Assembly: GCF_000091045.1 (NCBI RefSeq)
Contig: NC_006693.1
Location: forward strand, 668,299-732,298
Source of the DNA: Cryptococcus deneoformans JEC21
Taxonomy: Eukaryota > Basidiomycota > Tremellomycetes > Tremellales > Cryptococcaceae
Direction: 5' to 3'
DNA: 64,000 nt
Both the position numbers and the translations under genes were made by a program. Under the pieces are notes generated by a model. It was given only the letters and a program-made list of their open reading frames with translations. It made no database searches and had not been told where the DNA came from. Below, in pieces: positions 57,101 through 64,000 of the stretch (positions are counted from its first letter, which is position 1; each line of letters begins with the position of its first letter).

Positions 57101-58991
57101 AAACGCTCAACCTGTCGCCTACGATTCCCGCTCGTTCAACTCTGCACAACGCAACTACTCCACACACGAGCGCGAACTCCTGGCCATCGTCCATTCTCTT
57201 GATCATTGGCGCCCTTTCCTTTATGGTATTTCCGTGTATGCTTTCACAGATCATTTTACACTCAAATGGTTCTTAGGTCAACGCAACTTGTCCTCTCGAC
57301 AAATCCGCTGGCTGGACATCCTCAAAGACTTCGACGTTCGTATAGAGTATATCAAGGGTGAACATAACGTCTTAGCCGACCATCTTTCATGACACATTGG
57401 CTCCGACACTCTTCCGCCCACCGATCCCGCCCTGCCCGAGCCCGACAATTGTATTCTCGCCCCCGTGGTCACCTTCGCTCCCACATTAGCACCAGAGATT
57501 ATTCGTACCATTGCCCAGGGTTATGACCGTGAGAATCTGTTCAAGGACTGGCTCGCTGATCCTACCACAGCTCCTGGCATCTCTACCATCCCCCATGACA
57601 CTCATACTCTCCTCCTTCTCAATAACCGCCTCTGCATCCCCGACGTTGACACTCTTCGTGAGGACCTTATGTGTCAAGCACATGAAGGCACTGCAGCACA
57701 CTTGGGCATAGAGAAAACAGTAGAGGTATTACGTGAAGGCTACTTCTGGGAAGGCTTGGTTGGAGATGTCCGTGAGTTCGTCCGTGCTTGTCACTCATGT
57801 CAACAGGCAAATGCATCCACCAAAAAACCTGTCGGTCCCTTGCATCCGCTGCCGGTCCCTCGCGACAAATTCGACGATATCGCTATGGATTTTGTTGGTC
57901 CTCTACCCAGCGCTGGCGGCCACGACTATCTCCTCACCATCACCGACCAGTTAACTGGCTTCATCGAACTCGTCCCATGCTCCACCACCCTCAACGCTCG
58001 CGACCTCGCCCTTCTCTTCTGGAACTGTTGGGTCTCTCGCTATGGCTTACCGCTCTCCATCACCTCGGATCGTGACGCTCTCTTCACCTCTCGCTTTTGG
58101 ACAACCCTTTGGGATGAACAGGGTGTCCGGTTGAAGATGTCGACTGCTTTTCATCCACAAACTGATGGGACTTCAGAGAGATCAAACAAGACAGTAGGAC
58201 AATTGTTGCGGAGTTGGGTTAACAGACAGGGCACTTCATGGGCTAAGTTCCTTCCTCGTATTTCTCAGGCTATGAACAATACTGTCCGTCGTTCTACAGG
58301 GTACTCTCCCATTCAGCTTGTCTTTGGCCGCCGCCTCCGCACGCTTCCTGGCATCGCCCGCCCACCACCCTTCACCCGCGAGTCCGTCCCTACTCGTGCT
58401 GACTGGACCGCCGCTGCTGCTCAACAAGATCTCTTCCTGGCCGACGCTCAGGACAACCTGGTCTTGGCTAAGCATCGCATGGCTATCCAAGCTAACCGCC
58501 ACCGTCGGTCGGAGATCATTTACAATGTTGGAGATTGGGTCTGGTTGGATACTCGCAATAGACTCAAAGAGTTCAAGTCTGGTGATGGGGATTTCCGTGC
58601 TGCTAAGTTCTTCCCACGTTTCCAAGGTCCTTACAAGGTACTGGCTGCTCACTCCGACCGCTCAGTGTATACCTTGGATCTTCCAGACTCTCCCTCTGGC
58701 AGTTACACCAAGTTCCATGCCAACCTTCTCAAGCCCTACCTCTCATCTTCTCGCTTTCATCAGACCTCACCTCTGACTTCTTCAGCGCCATCAAGCCCTT
58801 CCTCTAGTTCCTCCCCAAGGTTATTACAGATTCTGGATGATCGTGAGTTCCGTGGTCGCCGTCAGCTTCGTGTGGTATTCTCTGGCAATGGTCCCACTGG
58901 CCAATGGCGCTACCTGGATGACCTCCGCCCTCTGGCTGGTTTCCAGTCCCTGTATGAGGAGTACTTGGGTCCTGATGATCTTGCCATTTGA
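54111..58991 (+). pseudogene. gag-pol of Ty3 element 3 with one in-frame TGA
   Basis: One frame runs from MPPKGQTLKDTPPSEEANASP to LGPDDLAI, broken only by TGA at 57390-57392. Gag has a CCHC knuckle, CNDCRKVGHNFKTC (about 55,027). Protease is FLLDTGTGTSFFDPSVV with a normal DTG. RT has FLVKKPNGQHRLVCDFRALNNQTV, KLDCKDAFFQTL, VVMPQGIRNAPAAQQRR and YVDDIIIWG (56,510). RNase H has VFLTTDASKVGMGTWIG. The stop falls right after NVLADHLS, where related elements have an arginine. Integrase follows, with HEGTAAHLGIEKTVEVLREGYFWEGL...CHSCQ, MDFVGPLP, SDRDALF, DGTSERSNKT and the GPY-type C-terminal part. A spacer between protease and RT holds a repeat of about 66 bp (HSKIFHKSKVS, twice). Confidence 0.88.
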
Positions 58992-59510
58992 TCATTCCTT
59001 CCTCTTCTTCTCTATTCCTCTCCTTATTTTCTCTTTCTCGTCCGCCTGTTCCTTCTTCCTTTCCATTTTCTTTTCTCTCTTCATTTTTTCTTTTTATCTT
59101 CTTCTCTCTTCTTCTTTTCTGGCTCATTTCTTCTCTTCCTTTTTGCTTATTTTCTGGTTTCCTCTCCTCTTTTCTTTTCTTCCATAGTGTCATGGCTTGG
59201 CTTGGGCTGCTCTGTTGGGTTATTTTTTTGGCCTTTATGGTTTGTTTTTCCCCTGGCTTGTGTTCAACAAGACTAAATCTTAAAAGGCTGCGCTCAGGAG
59301 TGGTTACCTGCTGCGTTCTCCTTCCCCATCTTATCCATCCTGGATCTGGTGACAAGAATTTACAGAGTCAGCCCATGACCCCCATACTTATAGCTGTTTT
59401 TTCTCCTTTCTTTTTTGCCTCTTTGTCCTTCTCTTATTACTTCTATTTCTTTTTCCTGTCCCTGCCTCCTGGTAACTGCTGTTCTTGCTTCCAGACATAG
59501 GCTCTTTGAC
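58992..59510 (+). other. 3' untranslated part of element 3, strongly pyrimidine-rich
   Basis: From 58,992 to about 59,185 the plus strand is almost entirely C and T, with long CTTCTTCTCT-type runs. No gene is present between the integrase stop and the polypurine tract. It may have structural or priming roles in the element; this is inference. Confidence 0.55.
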
Positions 59511-59523
59511 AGATGGGGGAGAG
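59511..59523 (+). other. Polypurine tract of element 3
   Basis: GATGGGGGAGAG directly precedes the 3' LTR start TGTAAG at 59524, the expected primer site for plus-strand DNA synthesis. Confidence 0.8.
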
Positions 59524-59750
59524 TGTAAGTGCAGAGCACTATACTCATTTATTCTCTATGCATGCAGTCTTTGTGCATGCATCCTCCTATGCATATTGCA
59601 TATGCAGGAATTTATGCATTGCATTTACATGCAGGAATTTATGCAGTGCATTTACATGCATGCATTCCCATGTATAAGCTGTATGAATATTCAGCTATAT
59701 TTGTTGTGTATGTATTCATCCAGATTATGTAACATTCTATGTGTATAATG
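59524..59750 (+). repeat. First 227 bp of element 3's 3' LTR
   Basis: It matches 53611-53837 with one mismatch, including both 27-bp units. It ends at ATG, the exact point where CACTG begins; the rest of the LTR (starting TTACATTTGAAATAC in the 5' copy) is absent from the window. Confidence 0.88.
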
Positions 59751-59764
59751 CACTGTGGGAATTT

Positions 59765-59990
59765 TTCGCGTGGACAGGTCCGGGGCACGCAGCTGGTTCG
59801 GCATGGACCTGGCATGTGCCGGAGGAAGCGTGCACCTAACGTGAATAGGAAAAGGCACGCGGCTTGAAAAGCGTGGAAAGTAGCATAGAAAATAGGCGTT
59901 GTATGCAGGCTGCCCGTTGTTTGGTTCACGCTACGGCCACGCAACTGGCTGGCGCACGCAGACGCACGCTGCATGCACGCCCAATGGCCA
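59765..59990. repeat. Subterminal GCACGC/GCGTG repeats of the CACTA element
   Basis: Within about 225 bp, variants of (G)CACGC or its complement GCGTG occur about ten times in both orientations: for example GGGCACGCAGC, AAGCGTGCACC, GGCACGCGGC, AAGCGTGGAA, TTCACGCTAC, and a run of three at GCACGCAGACGCACGC. Clustered short motifs near the ends bind accessory proteins in plant En/Spm; the same role here is inference. Confidence 0.65.
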
Positions 59991-60304
59991 TTCAACTGTA
60001 CACTCAACCAAACAAGCCAAACAAGTCGTCGTTGACAACAGCGAAATCCTTTTCATCCATTTCCAATTTACATCAATACTTCCCCTCATCCACGTTTGTC
60101 TTTAACCTTCCACATAAGCATCTCTATCTCTACCATAACGCCCCTGTCTGCAACCTCATCTCCAAGCGCCTGCAATCTCATCTCCAAGCGTAAGCTGCAA
60201 CTCATACGAAATATGGGAGAAGCTGACGAGTTCGATGACTCAGCGTGTGAATCAGTGAGTCTGTCTCAATCTTTGACCTAGAATAGACGCTTCTTTCAGT
60301 AAAA

Positions 60305-63300
60305 ATGCCTCGAAGCAGCAATCCCAGGGCGTCCAGGTGAGAACTAGTCGTGCACTTGCGTTCCTAATTGAGGGCTTGACTGAAAGGTTTATTATCCCAT
60401 TCTAGCTCGTCCGGCAATCCCTATCGTAGAACAAACAATATTATCGAAGCAGCATCTATAGGACCAGAAGAGACCTTGGTGAGTGCCCGGAAGATGGGTA
60501 TGAGCCGTGTAGCTTGCGATGATGGATTAACCTATGGTCGGCGTAGCCTCTCAAAGCCATTGTGCGCTGCCGATGTAAACTATGTCCTCGAAGTGGGCGC
60601 ACGATGCAGTATACGACCTGGCTCAACCATCGCATAAACTTGGAGTTCTCCGAGGCCGACAATCAGCCTTTATCCTCTTCTTCCGGGGCAGACGATGTCG
60701 CTGCCCCTACCCTTCCATCTGTACCCCTTTCCGATGATTCAGTTTCCGGTGACATCTCGATCCCTCGACCCTCTCCCCTTACTGGCCAGTCCACGTCTTT
60801 ATCCGATGATGCTATTCCACCTTCCACAGGTCAGGAGGCTGCACAAGGCGGTCTTGAAAGAGAGCCTATGGATATTGATGACGGGCAAGGCTATGATGAC
60901 TTTCCTGCTATCATGGTGGATGAGCCTCTTCTTGAAACAGGCTTTGAGGGTGATGGTGATGCAGATGTCATCCATGATCGCTTTGGTCATCAGCTTAGTA
61001 AATGGCCTACCAAGGTTCCTGAATCCTTAATCCCTCCTTACTCGTGCCGACAACCCAACCCTTATCAAGACGAACCCATCTTCCGCCCCAGATCAGCTGC
61101 AAGGAGTATGCCTTTGCTTGCCACCATCGTTGCTGTCTTCTCAATCTTCCTCACCGCTTTTGTAGGGCTGCCCCAGCGATTCGGCGACATGGTGAAGGCT
61201 GTCATACAGGTCATCCTTGAGCTGGCTGTCGCTGAGGATCGACAAGCGTTGCGCCGGAGGGTACGCGACGAGCACGATCTCTCGCCGGGCGAGCGCGAAA
61301 AATTGTATCGCATCCTCGACCTTCCAGTAGAAACTTCGTCATCTCGACTCTGCAAGAATGTCAAGACACTGTACGGTCAACTTGATGTCGACCCTTCTAT
61401 GGCGGTGCATCCCAAATGCCCTGCCAAGGAATGTCAGAATGTGTTTTTTGATGTAGTAGGCAAGGATGGGTGGGACAAAGTACCAGACAGTTGTCCTGAG
61501 TGTGGCACTGCTCTGAGGGAGGGCGGAAAGCTGGTGACAGAGTTTTTCCCTCGTCGCACACTACAAGCCGAGTTGGAATATCTTTTCTCCCTTGATGGTA
61601 CAGAACGGCTTGTTGAGGATCAACAAATTTTGCGCTCTCGGCAAAGGCAACGTGACGAGCAGATGGAGAGACCGGCATATCTTCGAGACGCGAATCCGGG
61701 AAAGATTCTCCGCCATCAGTTGGATGGGTCATGCTACCAGGTCGATGATCGCGATGTCCACCGTGAACGTGGCTGTCTGCTCCTTACTATCAACGTCTCT
61801 ATCGACTGGGCAGACCCCTCCAAGTCCTGCAATCGTTCCCCTCGATCCATGGGCCCTATCATGTGTCAGCTGGCCGACCTGCCCAACAAATATCGGTCTC
61901 AGTATTCGTTCGCGATGCTGATGGGTATCACTCCTGCCCCAAATGAACCCCCAGGATGTCTCCTTCACCGTCTTTTACTTCCTCTGGCTGTGGATCTCCT
62001 GAGTGCAGAGTGCGATGGATTGTGGATTAGGACGCCGAAATACCCCAACGGTGAGACACCTCTCAGTGTTAATACTACCTGGATCCCTACTAACGGATAT
62101 TTTTCTCTTGGTAGGGCGCAAAGTATATGTTAGGATTGGAACGATTTGCTGCGATCGGCCTGCCTCTGTCACTGTCACCGGATGCGCCCATTTCAGGAGG
62201 AAGGACTCGCCGTGTCTCAAATGTCTGGTACGAGTTGGTCAGTTACATAGCACCAGGAAGCACCCGGCACGCTCAGGTGTAGAACACTCGGAAGCAATGT
62301 TGGCTCAGCAATGCGAATTCCTTCGCCAGTTTGAGCAAGCTCCGCAGACAGCCCGACAGACTCATGTTGCGCGTCGGGCTGGACACCTAACCAAAGCCAC
62401 TCGCGCTCACATTGAGACTCTAGAAAAGTCAATCTTCGCCGTGCCCGGCCACCTCTCTGTCTTAGACTTATTTCCGGATTTCGACAAGTTCCTCCATGCT
62501 GTCGTTGACCCCATGCATGCTCTGCTAGAGGGGATTTTGCCGTTCTACATGCGGAAAGTGCAAGTTCTAGGCAGATACTGTGGCTTGCCACCTGCTGGAT
62601 GGGCGGAGGATGAGGATGCGGTGAGTCTCTGCTCCACGGACTCCGAGGGAGAGGGAAGTGTGTATGGAGATGGTCTGCGTGAAGTGTACGACCAGATGGT
62701 GGAGCAATCGGGCTCTTCCGAGGACCCACGGGCGATAGAAAGGTTGCAGCGGTATGCTGCTCGTGTGCTGCCTTGGAGCAAGGTAGATGGTAAACCCATC
62801 CTGGCACAGACACATCTCTATCGTCTGGAGAGCATGATGGAAGAAGTTATCTACCCTCCCTACATCGACAGGATAGGGAGGAAATTCTTCACCAAGCTCA
62901 GCAAGCCGACCGCATCCCAGTGGAGAACATTCGGAGAGGTCTTGGGTCCATTGGTGATGCCTTGGCTGTGGGCAGAAGCCTCGCACGAAGGGAAGCCGCT
63001 TCCGCAGGAGGAACTGTCTGTAACGCTTAAGCTGTTTGCGATCATCCGATACACTTTACAGTCATCGATTTCGGAAGCTCAAGTCGCTCAGCTTCGCAAG
63101 CACATCGACAGTTTCCGCGCCCTCGTCGCCAAGCTACACCCCTTCCTCCCTGCTCGTGTCACCAATTTCCACATCATAGAGCATATACCTGGCGACATCC
63201 TGGCACACGGTCCGGTGTATGGCTGGTGGCTCTTTGCTTTGGAGCGGCTGAATGGCCGCATCAAGCATATTAAGATGAGTGGTCGGAACATGGTGCAAGA

Positions 63301-63968
63301 GCAAGCTGTGGCTCTTCGTGCTCTCCTCCGTGAACGTTTCGCGCTTGAACGACTAAAGCAAGTCATGCGATCCGAGATCGATCCTGCCGACACCGCGGGG
63401 TATCAGGAGCGATTAATGGATGGCTTCGGGTTGGGAGGGCTGAATGTTGGCGGAGAAGACGACGCCGATGATCTCGCCTACTATGACAATAGTGGGCTCG
63501 ATCAAGAATTCTCCGTCGATCTTCTGTCTTACGGGAGAAGGAGCGAAGGGTCCGCGGACAAGGAGGTCTTTTGCCGCTTCCTCAGGGACTATCTTCCTCG
63601 CATGGCGCAACAGCCAGGCCGCCCTGGAGGCGAGGGTATCACCGAATCCTTCGAGTTCCACCACGAGCTAAGGGTTCGAGGCTATCGTTTTCGACCTCTT
63701 GACCCGACCTTCAAGGAGGAGTGGGTAGTCGATGGCGCGACGACGTTACCTCGTCTCCTCAGCAGGAAGAATGCGTGTTCCTTTGTAGAGTGCCGCCCTC
63801 CTCTACGTCGCTTTGGTGAATTCCATCAGCCGACTATGACGGGCATACTCTGGACCGTCTTCTCCCATATCCGACGAGCTTCTGATGGAAGGATTTTGTC
63901 CCACCGACTCTTTGGCGTTTTCAGGTGGTTCAAGCCTTCAATCGCTTACGGATACCGGTATGATGAAG
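60305..63968 (+). CDS. Tnp2-like CACTA transposase, 3' end outside the window
   Basis: A short first exon, MPRSSNPRAS (60305), and a second, SSGNPYRRTNNIIEAASIGPEETL, precede the long exon with PLKAIVRCRCKLCPRSGRTMQYTTWLNHR, a putative zinc-binding N-terminus. A hydrophobic stretch lies near 61,110-61,180. A C4-type cluster follows (HPKCPAKECQNVF...CPECGTAL). An intron near 62,049-62,122 joins PKYPNG to RKVYVRIGTICCDRPASVTVTGCAHFRRKDSPCLKC. Tnp2 signatures follow: VLDLFPDFDKFLHAVVDPMHALLEGILPFYMRKV, then ITNFHIIEHIPGDILAHGPVYGWWLFALERLNGRIKHIKMSGRN-type text near 63,160-63,300. The frame is open up to a GTAAGT donor at about 63,969. No stop or frameshift was found, so the gene may be functional. 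Confidence 0.82.
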
Positions 63969-64000
63969 AGTAAGTTCTTCTTTGAATTGGGTATACCGTC

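Larger units (their letters stand above)
53611..59750 (+). mobile_element. Ty3/gypsy element 3, nearly intact, 3' LTR cut by a CACTA element
   Basis: 5' LTR (53611-54043), gag-pol (54111-58991 with one stop), pyrimidine-rich 3' region, polypurine tract and the first 227 bp of the 3' LTR (59524-59750). The LTR segments that can be compared differ at one position (53825 C, 59738 T), so insertion was recent. The CACTA transposon starts immediately after 59750. Confidence 0.9.
59751..64000 (+). mobile_element. CACTA-type (CMC, Tnp2) DNA transposon, left part
   Basis: The sequence begins CACTGTGGGAATTTTTCGCG, a CACTG end like those of CMC elements, at the exact interruption of the LTR. A subterminal zone rich in GCACGC/GCGTG words follows, then a Tnp2-like transposase gene. 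The right end lies outside the window, so the 3-bp duplication (ATG predicted) cannot be checked. Confidence 0.8.

Overview
The window is nuclear DNA of a basidiomycete yeast, most likely a tremellomycete of the Cryptococcus/Kwoniella type. Genes are packed tightly and are split by many short introns of about 40-70 bp with GT-AG ends and CTAAC/CTGAC-like branch sites. The gene set (SHR3, HIS3, SHO1, ATG14, COG8, ILV3, LEU4, GT61 and DUF1996/DUF3455 secreted-type proteins) is ordinary for this group. The species call is inference; no rRNA, tRNA or CRISPR was seen.

Bases 1-37,767 are gene-dense and euchromatic. In order they hold: the 5' end of an unidentified minus-strand gene; an MMC1-like mitochondrial dynamin-related protein; a mitochondrial AAA ATPase; the amino-acid-permease chaperone SHR3; HIS3; a cohesin-loader MAU2/SCC4-like TPR protein; two divergent mitochondrial small-subunit ribosomal proteins (uS8m and mS45/Bot1); a GT61 glycosyltransferase; the PP2A activator PTPA; the GDSL esterase IAH1; a paxillin-like LIM protein; a transmembrane DUF1996 protein; a DUF3455 secreted protein; ATG14; the osmosensor SHO1; COG8; and finally ILV3 and LEU4 in tandem. 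ILV3 makes 2-ketoisovalerate and LEU4 uses it, so consecutive enzymes of the leucine branch are neighbours. Several pairs are divergent and share short promoters.

From about 37.8 kb to the right edge (over 26 kb) no host gene is visible; the DNA is transposons and repeats. The layers are: (1) a decayed Ty3/gypsy element with a TF2-like reverse transcriptase; (2) a 3,370-bp PIF/Harbinger DNA transposon with matching terminal inverted repeats, a candidate 3-bp target duplication and both expected genes; (3) a large inverted repeat (two arms of about 240 bp) and several direct repeats; (4) a Ty3/gypsy element with an almost complete gag-pol frame, cut by a 589-bp TG...CA insertion that carries a 5-bp target duplication; (5) a second Ty3/gypsy element with nearly identical LTRs and one in-frame TGA between RNase H and integrase; (6) a CACTA-type (Tnp2) DNA transposon that begins CACTG exactly inside the 3' LTR of the previous element and runs off the window. 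The abrupt switch right after LEU4 could mark a pericentromeric or subtelomeric boundary; in Cryptococcus such LTR clusters mark centromeres, but that is not shown here.

No previously undescribed system is evident. The most useful observations are the readable nesting order of the transposons, the long hairpin in the island, the ILV3-LEU4 and uS8m-mS45 gene pairs, two GC-AG introns that are required to keep frame, and very small exons (11, 16 and 21 nt) in otherwise standard genes. Exon limits were derived by hand from splice signals and reading frame.
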